A stretch of 61,067 bases of DNA from Marinosulfonomonas sp. (GCA_015488685.1 WFNH01000133.1:1-61067); one strand, 5' to 3'; positions 18,530-27,608 are shown, counted from the first letter of the stretch. Numbers and translations are program-made. Notes: generated by a model not told the origin, from the letters alone.

Positions 18530-18940
18530 ATGAACAAGACCGCACAGCAACTGATTGACGAAGCAAACGCCATCGTCGATCAGATCACCCCGACTGATGC
18601 CAACGCCCTGCTGGGCAAGGACGGCGTGTTGTTCGTCGATCTGCGCGACATCCGCGAGTTATGGCGCGAAGGCACCATCCCCGATGCCATGTCCGCCCCG
18701 CGCGGGATGCTGGAATTCTGGGCCGATCCAGACTGCAAATACCACCGCAAGGCCTTTGACGACGCCGAAAAACTGGTGTTGTTCTGCGCCTCGGCCTGGC
18801 GCTCGGCGCTTGCTGCCCGTGCGTTGCAGGAAATGGGCATGGATAATATCTGCCACCTTCAAGGCGGCTTTACCGCGTGGCGAGAAGCCGGGCTGGACAT
18901 AACCCCTGTCAAGAACCCCTATCTGGAGAAAGCGGGCTAA
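18530..18940 (+). CDS. Rhodanese-like sulfurtransferase
   Basis: A single-domain rhodanese of 136 residues: FVDLRDIRELWREGTIPDA (substrate and structural loop) followed by the active-site loop LFCASAWRSA, where the Cys near residue 87 carries the persulfide, and HLQGGFTAWREAG at the C-terminus. The active-site loop is canonical in length, so it is probably catalytic rather than regulatory. No signal peptide, so cytoplasmic. Likely third gene of the aatA transcript. Confidence 0.87.
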   Translation: MNKTAQQLIDEANAIVDQITPTDANALLGKDGVLFVDLRDIRELWREGTIPDAMSAPRGMLEFWADPDCKYHRKAFDDAEKLVLFCASAWRSALAARALQEMGMDNICHLQGGFTAWREAGLDITPVKNPYLEKAG

Positions 18941-19010
18941 CGGTTCCTTTTTTGCAAGAGATTATTGTGGCAGGAAACATCATATGAACCCGTGCTATGA
19001 TAGACGAGGT

Positions 19011-19072
19011 TGTCAGGACCTGTTGACAGGACCTGGTGAATATCTGGAATAGTTACCTGGGGTCAGGACCCA
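19011..19072. repeat. Short direct repeats of TGNCAGGACCTG
   Basis: TGTCAGGACCTG (19011-19022) and TGACAGGACCTG (19024-19035) are near-identical, and a degenerate copy GGTCAGGACCCA lies at 19061-19072. All fall in the gap before the neuB-like gene. Origin unknown; no transposase is nearby. Confidence 0.45.
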
Positions 19073-19134
19073 TTACCCTATAGACCTTTGCCCCTTTCCA
19101 TTGGCATAAACAGGAAAACAAACGAGGCACGCCA

Positions 19135-20166
19135 ATGAAAATCGCTAACCGCACCATTTCCCCCGACCATCCGCCACTGGTAATTGCCGAAATCGGCATC
19201 AATCATAGCGGCAGTCTGAAGGTTGCCAAGGAAATGGCACGGCTGGCGGCGGCTTCGGGGTGCGAGATGGTTAAGCACCAGACCCATTTTGTGGCCGATG
19301 AAATGACGGACGAGGCAAAGGAAATCTTCCCCCCCAATGCCGATGTGTCGATCTGGGAAGTGATGGAGCAGTGTGCCCTGTCAAAGGACGATGAAATCGC
19401 GCTGAAGGATTATGTTGAATCCCTTGGCATGATCTATATCTCCACCCCGTTTTCCCGCGCTGCCGCCGATTTCCTGAACGACATCGACGTGCCCGCCTTC
19501 AAGATCGGTTCGGGCGAGGCGGATAACCTGCCTCTGATCCGCCACATCGCCACTTTTGGCAAACCGGTGATCATGTCGACAGGGATGCAGACGATTGAAA
19601 GTGTGCGGGCCTCGGTTCAGATACTGGAAGATGCGGGCGTGGAATATGCGCTGCTGGAATGCACCAACCTCTACCCCTCGCCGCCGGAAATCGTGTCACT
19701 GAAGGGGGTGACGGAGCTGCAAAAGGCCTTCCCCAATGCTGTTGTCGGCTTTTCGGATCATTCGATCGGGCCGGAAATGGCGCTGGCCTCGGTTGCGCTG
19801 GGCGCGTGCATTCTGGAGCGTCACTATACCGACAGCCGGTATCGGGCGGGACCGGATATCATCTGTTCGATGGATCCGGCAGAACTGCGCCTGCTAGTAG
19901 ACCGTTCGCGCGAAATCCACACCGCGTTGCACAACGACAAACAGCGCACCGGACCGGAAGAGGACGTTTACCGCTTTGCCCGTGCCTCCGTGGTGGCCGA
20001 TCGTGATTTGCCCGCGGGCCATGTGATCACCGAAGCCGATATCTGGGCACGGCGGCCCGGGTCGGGGGAAATCGCGGGATATGAATTTGACAAGGTTGTG
20101 GGCAAACGCCTGACCCGCGCGGTGACGCGAAATGAACAACTGAAATGGGATGACCTGTCGGGCTGA
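19135..20166 (+). CDS. neuB: NeuB-family nonulosonic acid synthase (sialic/legionaminic type)
   Basis: Condenses phosphoenolpyruvate with a six-carbon N-acetyl amino sugar to give a nine-carbon sialic-type acid. The 343-residue protein has the NeuB TIM barrel (AEIGINHSGSL near residue 18, VKHQTH, STPFSRAA, KIGSGEADNLPLI, STGMQT, LLECTNLYPSP, GFSDHS, LERHYT). A C-terminal SAF/antifreeze-like domain follows (about 283-343, with DLPAGHVITEADIWARRPG). A NeuC-like epimerase follows 58 bp downstream. The precise product (sialic, legionaminic or another acid) cannot be told, and no CMP-transferase gene neuA is present. Confidence 0.88.
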   Translation: MKIANRTISPDHPPLVIAEIGINHSGSLKVAKEMARLAAASGCEMVKHQTHFVADEMTDEAKEIFPPNADVSIWEVMEQCALSKDDEIALKDYVESLGMIYISTPFSRAAADFLNDIDVPAFKIGSGEADNLPLIRHIATFGKPVIMSTGMQTIESVRASVQILEDAGVEYALLECTNLYPSPPEIVSLKGVTELQKAFPNAVVGFSDHSIGPEMALASVALGACILERHYTDSRYRAGPDIICSMDPAELRLLVDRSREIHTALHNDKQRTGPEEDVYRFARASVVADRDLPAGHVITEADIWARRPGSGEIAGYEFDKVVGKRLTRAVTRNEQLKWDDLSG

Positions 20167-20224
20167 CTTGCCCCGCCCTTGCCGATGGCGTTAGGGTCAA
20201 CCAAACAGTGTAATATGGATCAAC

Positions 20225-21346
20225 ATGAGCAAAAGAATCCTCTTCGTCACCGGAACCCGCGCCGATTTCGGCAAGCTGGATCCATTGGCCATCGCCGCCC
20301 GCGACGCCGGTTTTAACGTCGGCTTTTTCGTCACCGGCATGCATATGATGGAACGCTACGGGCTGACCAAAAACGAAGTCCACCGGATGCAGGGGGTCGA
20401 GGTTTCAGAATATCTGAACCAGCGGCAGGATGACCCGCAGGATATGGTGCTGGCCAAAACCGTGATCGGCTTTTCCGATTATATCGCCGAACAGAACCCC
20501 GATCTGGTGGTGGTGCATGGCGATCGGGTCGAGGCCCTGGCCTGTGCGCTGGTCTGCGCCACCAACTATGTGCGCTGCGCCCATATCGAGGGCGGCGAGG
20601 TTTCGGGCACGATTGACGAGGTGTTCCGTCACTGCAACACAAAACTGGCCGCCAGCCATTTTGTCAGCTCGGACGTGGCCAAGAAACGCATCATGGCGAT
20701 GGGCGAGGTGGCACAAACCATCCATGTCATCGGCTCGCCGGAACTGGATTCGCATGCCGCGGATTCCGGCGTGACCATCGATGAGGTGCGCAAATATTAC
20801 GACATCCCGTTTGACGATTACGGCATTGTCACCTTTCATCCCGTCACCAGCGAACAGACCACAATAGGTGCGCAGGCGCGTGCATTGTTCGACCGGCTGG
20901 TCGCGTCAAACCACAACTTTGTTGTGATCCTGCCGAACAATGATCCGGGGGCATCCGACATTCTGGACGTGATCGAAACCCTGCCAAAGGACCGGTTCCG
21001 CGTGATCCCCTCGATGCGGTTCTCCTATTTCTCCGAGCTGCTGAAAAACGCCGCCGCCCATATCGGCAACAGCTCCGTTGGCGTGCGCGAAGCCCCGTTT
21101 CTGGGCCTGCCGAGCCTTGACATCGGCACGCGGCAGAACAACCGCTCGGGGGCGGCTTCGATCACCTCCTGTCAGGCCGATGATGCGGCCACGATTGACA
21201 GTTTTCTAAAGGATAAATGGGGCAAACGCCTGCCCTCGGACACGGGCTTTGGCGCGGGCGTTTCTGCAAAGCGGTTTGTCGAGGTGCTAAAAGACGAAAC
21301 CTTCTGGTCCCGCCCGCTGCAAAAAGAGTTTTGCGACCTTGGCTAG
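20225..21346 (+). CDS. neuC: UDP-GlcNAc 2-epimerase, hydrolysing (NeuC/LegG type)
   Basis: Converts a UDP-N-acetyl-hexosamine into the free ManNAc-type sugar used by NeuB. The 373-residue GT-B fold protein begins ILFVTGTRADFGKLDPLA, the hydrolysing-epimerase signature, followed by VVVHGDRVEALA, CAHIEGGEVSGTIDEVFRH, ILPNNDPG and GNSSVGVREAPFLGLP. The last two are the UDP-binding C-terminal motifs. It overlaps the following glycosyltransferase start by 8 bases. Product identity depends on the UDP-sugar supplied, which the window does not show. Confidence 0.88.
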   Translation: MSKRILFVTGTRADFGKLDPLAIAARDAGFNVGFFVTGMHMMERYGLTKNEVHRMQGVEVSEYLNQRQDDPQDMVLAKTVIGFSDYIAEQNPDLVVVHGDRVEALACALVCATNYVRCAHIEGGEVSGTIDEVFRHCNTKLAASHFVSSDVAKKRIMAMGEVAQTIHVIGSPELDSHAADSGVTIDEVRKYYDIPFDDYGIVTFHPVTSEQTTIGAQARALFDRLVASNHNFVVILPNNDPGASDILDVIETLPKDRFRVIPSMRFSYFSELLKNAAAHIGNSSVGVREAPFLGLPSLDIGTRQNNRSGAASITSCQADDAATIDSFLKDKWGKRLPSDTGFGAGVSAKRFVEVLKDETFWSRPLQKEFCDLG

Positions 21347-22604
21347 CCCGCCCAAATCCGCCCTGTTGGGACTGTATCTGACGGCCAGCCCCCTGATCCG
21401 CCTGTTTGCCCGCCGCCATCTGGAAAAGCGCGTGCTGCGGGGCAAAGAGGACGGGCAGCGGTACCGCGAAAAGCTGGGTCTGACAGATGTGCCCCGCCCC
21501 GATGGCCCGCTGGTCTGGATGCACGCGGTGGGGGTGGGCGAACTGCTGGCCCTGCCCGCCCTGATCCGCGAAATGCAGGCCCGTGATCCGGCGCTGAATT
21601 TCCTGCTGACGTCTTCGGCCAAAACCTCGGCGCAGGCGATTGAACACAACCTGCCGCCACGCACGATCCACCAGTTTTTGCCACTGGACACCCGCGCCTA
21701 TGTCCGCAGGTTTCTGGACCATTGGCAACCGCAACTGTCCGTCTGGGCCGAGCGCGACATCTGGCCGGTGTTCCTGACAGAGGTTGAGCACAGAGGCATC
21801 CCGCTGGCCCTGATCAACGGACGGATGAGCCGCGAGTCCGCTGCCAAAAAACACCGCGCCAAGGCGATGTTCGCGGCGCTTTACGCCAAGTTCCGGTTTA
21901 TCGAGGTGCAGGATGAGGAGAGCGCCGAGGGGTTTGCCAGCCTTGGCGTGCCCGCTGACAAGATCACCGTCACCGGCACTTTGAAAGCGGGCGCTGATCC
22001 GCTGGCCGACCAGCCGGGAAAGCGCGCCGAGATGGAACAGGCGCTGGCGGGGCGACCCCTTTGGCTGGCGGCCTCGACCCATCCCGAGGATGAAATCGCC
22101 GTGTTCAAGGCGCAGCGGAAAATTCTGGAAACCGCCCCCGATACCTGCCTGATCCTCGCCCCGCGCGACCCGTCCCGTGCAGACCGGATTTTGAACCACG
22201 CGCTTGATCTGGGCTTTGAAGCCACCATTCTGGACGGGGCGGACAGCCTGAAAGGCGCACAAATCGCTATCATTGACCGGATAGGCGAACTGGGCCTGTG
22301 GTTCCGGCTGGCGGACCGCTGTTTCATCGGCGGCTCTATCGCCCCCGTTGGCGGGCACAACCCGTATGAGCCGGCCCGACTGGATTGCGCCATCACCCAC
22401 GGCCCCAACGTGCAAAATTTCGCGGACGACTACGCCGCCTTTCACGCCGCCAATGCCGCGCGGCAGGTAACGGACGGGAAAACCCTGGCCGAGGCACTGC
22501 TGGACCCCACCCTGACAGATATGCGCCCCGCCGCCGCCAAGGTGGCCGACGCAGGGCGGCAAGCGGTGGTCAGGACGGCAGAGCGGTTGTTGGGAGTGAT
22601 GTAG
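21339..22604 (+). CDS. waaA: GT30-family glycosyltransferase (KdtA/WaaA-type)
   Basis: A 421-residue glycosyltransferase of the WaaA family, which normally moves Kdo from CMP-Kdo to lipid A. Visible are the N-terminal helix and GKEDGQRYREKLG, the catalytic-Glu loop HAVGVGE (E68, usually ASVGE), WAERDIWP (E138, the ETELWP equivalent), NGRMS, GTLKAG, ILAPRDPSR and FIGGSIAPVGGHNPYEP. It starts at TTG inside the end of neuC, so it is coupled to nonulosonate synthesis. This raises the option that it transfers a CMP-activated nonulosonate; ordinary Kdo transfer remains the default. Confidence 0.82.
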   Translation: MASPPKSALLGLYLTASPLIRLFARRHLEKRVLRGKEDGQRYREKLGLTDVPRPDGPLVWMHAVGVGELLALPALIREMQARDPALNFLLTSSAKTSAQAIEHNLPPRTIHQFLPLDTRAYVRRFLDHWQPQLSVWAERDIWPVFLTEVEHRGIPLALINGRMSRESAAKKHRAKAMFAALYAKFRFIEVQDEESAEGFASLGVPADKITVTGTLKAGADPLADQPGKRAEMEQALAGRPLWLAASTHPEDEIAVFKAQRKILETAPDTCLILAPRDPSRADRILNHALDLGFEATILDGADSLKGAQIAIIDRIGELGLWFRLADRCFIGGSIAPVGGHNPYEPARLDCAITHGPNVQNFADDYAAFHAANAARQVTDGKTLAEALLDPTLTDMRPAAAKVADAGRQAVVRTAERLLGVM

Positions 22605-22618
22605 CCCCGCGAACTCCC

Positions 22619-22691
22619 GTCCGGCGGCACCGCCGGACAGCGCCCGATCCGCCCCACGGGCGGGCGCTTTGCACCCACCCTCGGATCGGGC
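22619..22691. repeat. Nested GC-rich inverted repeats after waaA
   Basis: Hairpin 1: GTCCGGCG-GCAC-CGCCGGAC (22619-22638). Hairpin 2: GCCCGATCCG (22642-22651) pairs with CGGATCGGGC (22682-22691) around an inner GC-rich segment. The 3' side has no T-run, so it is either a non-canonical terminator or a small REP-like element. Confidence 0.6.
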
Positions 22692-22801
22692 ACTGCCCTT
22701 TGTCTTACTTCCCCTAAAAATGTAGCCCTACAATATTCCGCGTGACCCTCTTTGCCCCTGTCGCTACTTATACCCCCGTAATCAAACAGACAGGTGCCCC
22801 G

Positions 22802-23770
22802 ATGTTCACGATTGACGATCTGCAAGCCGCGCAAGAACTGGTTTACCGCCAGATGCAACCCACCGCGCAAATCCACTGGCCGCAATTGACCGCCCCGACC
22901 GGCGCCCACGTCATCGTCAAACATGAAAACCACGCCCCCACCGGTGCCTTCAAGGTGCGCGGCGGCATCACCTTTATCGACTGGCTGCAACGCAGCCACC
23001 CGGATGCACGCGGCATCATCACCGCCACCCGCGGCAACCACGGCCAATCACAGGCCCGCGCCGCAACGGCCGCCGGTCTGGTGGCCAAAATCTATGTCCC
23101 GCGCGGCAATTCGGTGGAAAAAAACGCCGCCATGCGGGCCTATGGCGCGGAACTGGTGGAATTCGGCGATGACTTTGACGAAGCCAAAGCCGAAGCCATG
23201 CGCGTGGCCAAGGACGAGGGGCTGTTCATGGTGCCGCCGTTCCATCCCGAACTGATGCGCGGCGTGGCAACCTACGGGTTCGAACTGTTCACCGCCCACC
23301 CCGATCTGGACACGGTCTATGTGCCGATCGGTTGTGGCTCGGGCATTTGCGGCACCATTGCAGCCCGCGATGCGCTGGGGCTGGAGGCGAAAATCGTCGG
23401 CGTGGTGTCGGAAAACGCCCAGACCGCGAAACTGTCGGTTGACGCGGGACGGATGGTCGAAACCAATTCCGCCGTCACCTTTGCCGATGGCATGGCCGTG
23501 CGCGTTCCGGTGCAGGCCGCCTTTGACATCTATGCCAAAGGCGCGGACCGGATCATCACCGTTTCCGATGACGAAGTGGCCGCCGCCATCCGCGCCTATT
23601 ACACCGGTATCCACAATCTGGCCGAGGGCGCGGGTGCGGCCCCGCTGGCCGGTCTGATGCAGGAAAAGGAGCGGATGCAGGGCAAAAAGGTTGGTGTGAT
23701 CCTGAGCGGCGGCAACATTGATACCGCGTGGTTTGCCAAGGTTTTGACAGGCGAAACACCCACGCCATAG
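22802..23770 (+). CDS. Threonine dehydratase-like PLP enzyme
   Basis: A 322-residue fold-type II PLP enzyme of the serine/threonine dehydratase group. The Schiff-base lysine lies in PTGAFKVRGG near residue 54, the substrate loop is TRGNHGQSQA near residue 80, the phosphate-binding glycine loop is GCGSGICG near residue 183, and LSGGNID ends the fold. There is no C-terminal ACT regulatory domain, so it is the catabolic or ancillary type rather than feedback-regulated IlvA. The start MFTIDDL at 22802 is preferred over an ATG 20 codons earlier because it fits the family N-terminus. Monocistronic. Confidence 0.82.
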   Translation: MFTIDDLQAAQELVYRQMQPTAQIHWPQLTAPTGAHVIVKHENHAPTGAFKVRGGITFIDWLQRSHPDARGIITATRGNHGQSQARAATAAGLVAKIYVPRGNSVEKNAAMRAYGAELVEFGDDFDEAKAEAMRVAKDEGLFMVPPFHPELMRGVATYGFELFTAHPDLDTVYVPIGCGSGICGTIAARDALGLEAKIVGVVSENAQTAKLSVDAGRMVETNSAVTFADGMAVRVPVQAAFDIYAKGADRIITVSDDEVAAAIRAYYTGIHNLAEGAGAAPLAGLMQEKERMQGKKVGVILSGGNIDTAWFAKVLTGETPTP

Positions 23771-23936
23771 GGGGAATCCGCCCAACAAATTGCCAATTTT
23801 GCACTATTTACCACAAAATCTGGTGAAAACCCCTGCAAGTGCTTCCAAATTGTCTAAAACTTGCCTATTTTAATCTTTAGCAAAGAAAAACACGCTAATA
23901 ACGCGGGTAACAGGTATTAAACGGCGGCAAAAAGAC

Positions 23937-24413
23937 GTGACTGTAGTCAAGGTAAAGCACAAGCCACAGCGGCTGGATGTGTCGCATAAGCACGACGTGC
24001 GCACCCAGTTCGGGGCGCTGTGTTATCGCATCCATGATGGCAAGGTGCAGGTGCTGCTGGTAACCAGCCGTGGCACAGGGCGCTGGATCATCCCCAAGGG
24101 CTGGCCGATGGATGGCGAAACCCCCGCCGGTGCCGCCGCGACCGAGGCGTTCGAGGAAGCAGGCGTCGAGGGCAAGTCATCCGACATCTGCCTTGGCATC
24201 TATTCCTATTCGAAATCCCTTCCCAAAGGGGACAACCTGCCGATTATAGTTGCCGTGTTCCCGTTCAAGGTTAAGAGGGTTCTGAAAGAATACCCCGAAG
24301 CAGGCCAGCGCAAGCGCAAATGGTTCAGCCTGAAAAAGGCCGCCATGATGATCAGCGAGCCGGAGTTGGGGCCACTGATCCGCAATTTCGACCCGAAACG
24401 GCTGAAGCATTAA
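23937..24413 (+). CDS. Nudix hydrolase (diphosphoinositol-polyphosphatase-like)
   Basis: A 158-residue Nudix protein beginning at GTG. The Nudix box reads GWPMDGETPAGAAATEAFEEAGV, matching GX5EX7xEX2EEXGU with Thr in place of the usual Arg before the first catalytic Glu. Preceding GRWIIPKG and following YSKSLPKGDNLPIIV resemble the small DIPP/ApnA-type hydrolases. Substrate is not predictable. A 12-bp-stem inverted repeat follows the stop codon immediately. Confidence 0.82.
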   Translation: MTVVKVKHKPQRLDVSHKHDVRTQFGALCYRIHDGKVQVLLVTSRGTGRWIIPKGWPMDGETPAGAAATEAFEEAGVEGKSSDICLGIYSYSKSLPKGDNLPIIVAVFPFKVKRVLKEYPEAGQRKRKWFSLKKAAMMISEPELGPLIRNFDPKRLKH

Positions 24414-24457
24414 AGTGTTTCGGCTATTGGCCTGATTCAAAATAAAGCCGAAACACT
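24414..24457. repeat. Perfect 12-bp inverted repeat directly after the Nudix gene
   Basis: AGTGTTTCGGCT (24414-24425) and AGCCGAAACACT (24446-24457) are perfect complements around a 20-base loop, starting right after the TAA. There is no T-tract after the 3' arm. It may stabilise or end the Nudix transcript. Confidence 0.6.
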
Positions 24458-24521
24458 ATAGGCCGTTGATTTCGGGCCGCAAATGGTTACTTTTGATCTG
24501 CACGATACAAAGGCCAAGGCA

Positions 24522-24974
24522 ATGATCCGCTATTCGCTAAAATGCGAAAATGACCACAGGTTTGAAAGCTGGTTCCAATCGGGGCCAGCCTTTGACAGGT
24601 TGTATGCCGCCAAAATGGTGGCCTGCCCGACCTGTGCCAGCACATCGGTAGAAAAGGCCATCATGGCCCCGCGCGTGCGCACTGCCCGCAAGGCCGCACA
24701 GACACCGCAACCGGACAACCAGCAACCGGACGCCCCGCTGACCACCCCGCAAAACGATGCGGAACGCGCCATTGCCGAACTGAAATCACAGGTCGAGGCC
24801 AATTCCGAATATGTCGGCATGGAATTTGCGACGCAAGCCCGCGCCATCCACGATGGCGACGCCCCCGAGCGCCCGATCTATGGCGAAGCCGCGCCGGAAG
24901 AGGCCAAGAAGCTGTTGGAAGACGGCGTGCCCGTTGCTCCCCTACCCTTTACCCCTAGTCGCAAGACGAATTGA
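24522..24974 (+). CDS. DUF1178 family zinc-ribbon-like protein
   Basis: A 150-residue protein of the alphaproteobacterial DUF1178 family. The N-terminus MIRYSLKCENDHRFESWFQSG followed by VACPTCAST supplies a likely metal site, a middle proline/glutamine-rich linker follows, and the C-terminal part contains EANSEYVGMEFATQARAIHDG. The start at 24522 has AAGG upstream; an ATG 13 codons earlier is judged too long. Function unknown. Confidence 0.83.
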   Translation: MIRYSLKCENDHRFESWFQSGPAFDRLYAAKMVACPTCASTSVEKAIMAPRVRTARKAAQTPQPDNQQPDAPLTTPQNDAERAIAELKSQVEANSEYVGMEFATQARAIHDGDAPERPIYGEAAPEEAKKLLEDGVPVAPLPFTPSRKTN

Positions 24975-25070
24975 ACTGTAGTAATGCCTAAACCGCATCC
25001 GCGCAGGGGCTGCTTCAACACATCGAATCTGTTAAATAACATGCCAAATAAATTAAAATACGAGTGACAA

Positions 25071-25862
25071 ATGGAATTGGTTTTTCAAACACGGTTTTCG
25101 TTTTTTGGCGCGTCAGGTTGGCGATCGGAAACGAGCCAAAGCAAAGAATTGCTATTTGCTCCAAAACGGATGCGAGACCGTCTGGAATTATTCGAAAAGA
25201 TTGCGCTGGCAAGTCTGAAGGATCAAACGGATCAGAATTTCAAACTGGCCGTTCTGTCCTCGAAATATATGCCAAACCGGTTCAAAAACCGGTTGACCGA
25301 ATTATGCAATGACACGATCGGCCCGGACAGATGCGACATCTGGTTTTCCGGCCCCCGGAAGGCAGGCCGGCTATTGCGAAAATTCATGTGTCAAAAATAC
25401 CCGGATGATCCTGTGATCGCACAGGTGGTTCTGGACGATGATGACGGGGTCAGTTGTGATTTTGTCGAAATATGCAAGCGCGAAGCCCGTTATGCATTTG
25501 ATAATAACTATGACGATACAAATGCTGTTTACCTGACATTCCCGCGCGGTATCAGCCTTGGGATTGAGAACCAGAAGGCAAAATGGCTATCGCCACGCAA
25601 TGCATTTTTCACAAACCTCGGTCTAACGCTGGTTGCCCCGCCCAGTTTCGAACGGCATCCGTTTTTAACCAGCCACCGCCAGATCGGCAGCCGCTTTTCA
25701 TCCCGCCCAATATGCAGCCTGCGCCCGTTTTACGTCCGCACTGTTCACGAAGGGAATGACAGTGATGCAAAACACAACGAAATCGCCTATTTTGTTCCCG
25801 AAAAAGACGACCCCGTTTTTGAATATTTCCCGTTCCTAAAAAATCACTGGGACGTTTCCTAG
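25071..25862 (+). CDS. Putative rhamnosyltransferase-family glycosyltransferase
   Basis: A 263-residue protein resembling the alphaproteobacterial putative rhamnosyl transferase family (a GT-A-like fold). Supporting segments are RMRDRLELFEKIALASLKDQ with NFKLAVLSS, then IAQVVLDDDDGVSCDF, whose acidic run is a candidate nucleotide-sugar/metal site, and YLTFPRGISL. It is isolated, AT-richer than its neighbours, and convergent with the quinone oxidoreductase. Acceptor and donor sugars unknown. Its composition suggests it may have been acquired. Confidence 0.68.
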   Translation: MELVFQTRFSFFGASGWRSETSQSKELLFAPKRMRDRLELFEKIALASLKDQTDQNFKLAVLSSKYMPNRFKNRLTELCNDTIGPDRCDIWFSGPRKAGRLLRKFMCQKYPDDPVIAQVVLDDDDGVSCDFVEICKREARYAFDNNYDDTNAVYLTFPRGISLGIENQKAKWLSPRNAFFTNLGLTLVAPPSFERHPFLTSHRQIGSRFSSRPICSLRPFYVRTVHEGNDSDAKHNEIAYFVPEKDDPVFEYFPFLKNHWDVS

Positions 25863-25917
25863 GGCTTGTTGAGGCATAAGGAATACAGGGCCGTAAATAT
25901 TAAAGGTCAGCCCCTAT

Positions 25918-26907
25918 CTACCGCACCCGCAACACGATCTTGCCGATGTGCCCGCCATCCTCGATCCGTTCGTGGGCTTTGGCGGCATCTTCCAGCACGA
26001 ATTCGCTGTCCATCACCGGTGCAATGGTTCCCGCCTCAAGCAGCGGCCAAACCTGTTTTCGCAACTGATCGGCAATCCGCGCCTTGGCCAGATCGCTTTG
26101 CGGGCGCAGGGTGCTGCCCATCACCAACAACCGCCGCATCATGATCTGGGCAAAGTTCAGCTCTACCTTCGGCCCTTGCAAGAATGCTATTTGCACCAGC
26201 CGCCCTTCATCCGCCAGCGCCTTGATGTTGCGCGGGATGTAATCTCCGCCGACCATATCAAGGATCAGGTTTGCCCCGCCCTGCCCGCGCATCACTTTGA
26301 CAAAATCCGCCTCGCGATAATTCACGGCCACTTCGGCGCCCAAGTTGCGGCAAACCTCGCATTTTGCCTCGGACCCTGCCGTGGTGAACACCCGCGCGCC
26401 AAACGCATTGGCCAGTTGTATCGCCGTTGTACCGATCCCGCTGGAGCCACCATGCACCAAAAACCGCTCGCCCGCCTGCAAGCCCCCGCGCATGAGCACA
26501 TTGGACCAAACGGTGAAAAAGGTTTCCGGCAGGCAGGCGGCCTGTTTCATATCCATACCTGCGGGCACGGGTAGGGCGTGTTTCGCGGGACAGGTCACAT
26601 AGTCCGCGTAGCCTCCGCCGGGCAACAGCGCGCAAACCGAATCGCCCACCGCCCATTCGGTCACGCCATCGCCCAGCGCCACCACAACGCCTGCCCCTTC
26701 CAGCCCCGGCAGGTCGCTGGCGGTCGGGGGTGGTGCATAACTGCCCGCCCGCTGTAACGCGTCAGGGCGGTTCACACCGGCATAGTCCAGCCGGATCAGA
26801 ATTTCGCCATAGGCCGGTTGCGGCACGGGGCGTTCGCACAGGCGCAGAACTGCGGGGCCACCGGGCGCAGAAATCTCGACGGCGCGCATCACTTCGGGCA
26901 GGTTCAT
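25918..26907 (-). CDS. NAD(P)H quinone oxidoreductase, PIG3/TP53I3 type
   Basis: A 329-residue zinc-independent medium-chain dehydrogenase. The N-terminal GroES-like domain contains DYAGVNRPDALQRAGSY and PGLEGAGVV. The Rossmann motif is VHGGSSGIGTTAIQLA near residue 148 and the cofactor loop is TTAGSEAKCEVCRNLGA. No zinc-ligand cysteines are seen, as expected. It follows COQ9 with an ATGA overlap, so the two are co-expressed; a link to ubiquinone metabolism is contextual only. Confidence 0.87.
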   Translation of the reverse strand: MNLPEVMRAVEISAPGGPAVLRLCERPVPQPAYGEILIRLDYAGVNRPDALQRAGSYAPPPTASDLPGLEGAGVVVALGDGVTEWAVGDSVCALLPGGGYADYVTCPAKHALPVPAGMDMKQAACLPETFFTVWSNVLMRGGLQAGERFLVHGGSSGIGTTAIQLANAFGARVFTTAGSEAKCEVCRNLGAEVAVNYREADFVKVMRGQGGANLILDMVGGDYIPRNIKALADEGRLVQIAFLQGPKVELNFAQIMMRRLLVMGSTLRPQSDLAKARIADQLRKQVWPLLEAGTIAPVMDSEFVLEDAAKAHERIEDGGHIGKIVLRVR

Positions 26908-27608
26908 TTCGCACCCTCTTTGTCAGCGTCCCAACGTCCGGGCACATCCTGCATCGGCTTGGCGTGCGGGGCTTTGACGTGGCCCATCGCCCACAATGGA
27001 CCGGCAAACAGCCCCTTCAGCAGCGGATTGTCCCGCACCTTGGCCTTCAGTTTTTCTATCTGCATCACATCATCAATCCGGCGGTCCAGAAATTCCCATG
27101 TTTCGGCGTTCCCTTCGGATTCATCCCCCAGCCAAAACAGCACAGTCGAGCCGTAAACGCCTGATAACGTAGCCCTTTTGGTATACCAGTTGATATCGTC
27201 CGAGGTATCCCCCAGCGTATTCCAGATCAGATCACAAGTCTCCCAGATCAGCCGCGCGCCCTCGGCTGCATATTTCGGCAGGGCGAACAAAGCGGAAGCT
27301 TTGCGCACGACCTCGCGGTCCTCGACCACCTCGATACGCATCCGAACCAGCGCCGCGATCCTGTCGCTATAGCGCATTTCGGACAGGTCCGTTTTTGCAT
27401 AGCGTTCCAGCATCAACTGATCACCGCGCTTGTGATAGGCCACTGCCAGATCCACCGCCCCGCGCGGGCACACTGCATGCGCCACGACCGGATCAATCCC
27501 AACATCCGCCACGGCTGCCTTGAAACTGGCATCGGACCAGCCGTCAAAGGCGACATGGGGCAGGATTGCATCCAGCAGCGCGTCTTTGGGGGGTGTATTC
27601 TGGGGCAT
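26904..27608 (-). CDS. coq9: Ubiquinone biosynthesis protein COQ9
   Basis: A 234-residue TetR-like lipid-binding protein needed for ubiquinone hydroxylation in mitochondria and alphaproteobacteria. Features are LPHVAFDGWSDASFKAAV near the N-terminus (HTH-like), RGAVDLAVAYHKRGD, and the C-terminal COQ9 core with WNTLGDTSDDINWYTKR and LFWLGDESEGNAETWEFLDR. It is the first gene of a two-gene operon with the quinone oxidoreductase and lies divergent from rpsU. Confidence 0.92.
   Translation of the reverse strand: MPQNTPPKDALLDAILPHVAFDGWSDASFKAAVADVGIDPVVAHAVCPRGAVDLAVAYHKRGDQLMLERYAKTDLSEMRYSDRIAALVRMRIEVVEDREVVRKASALFALPKYAAEGARLIWETCDLIWNTLGDTSDDINWYTKRATLSGVYGSTVLFWLGDESEGNAETWEFLDRRIDDVMQIEKLKAKVRDNPLLKGLFAGPLWAMGHVKAPHAKPMQDVPGRWDADKEGAK

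Noticed and set aside
19011-19072. CRISPR-like or transposon repeats
   Set aside because: Only two and a half short copies with irregular spacing and no transposase or terminal repeats.
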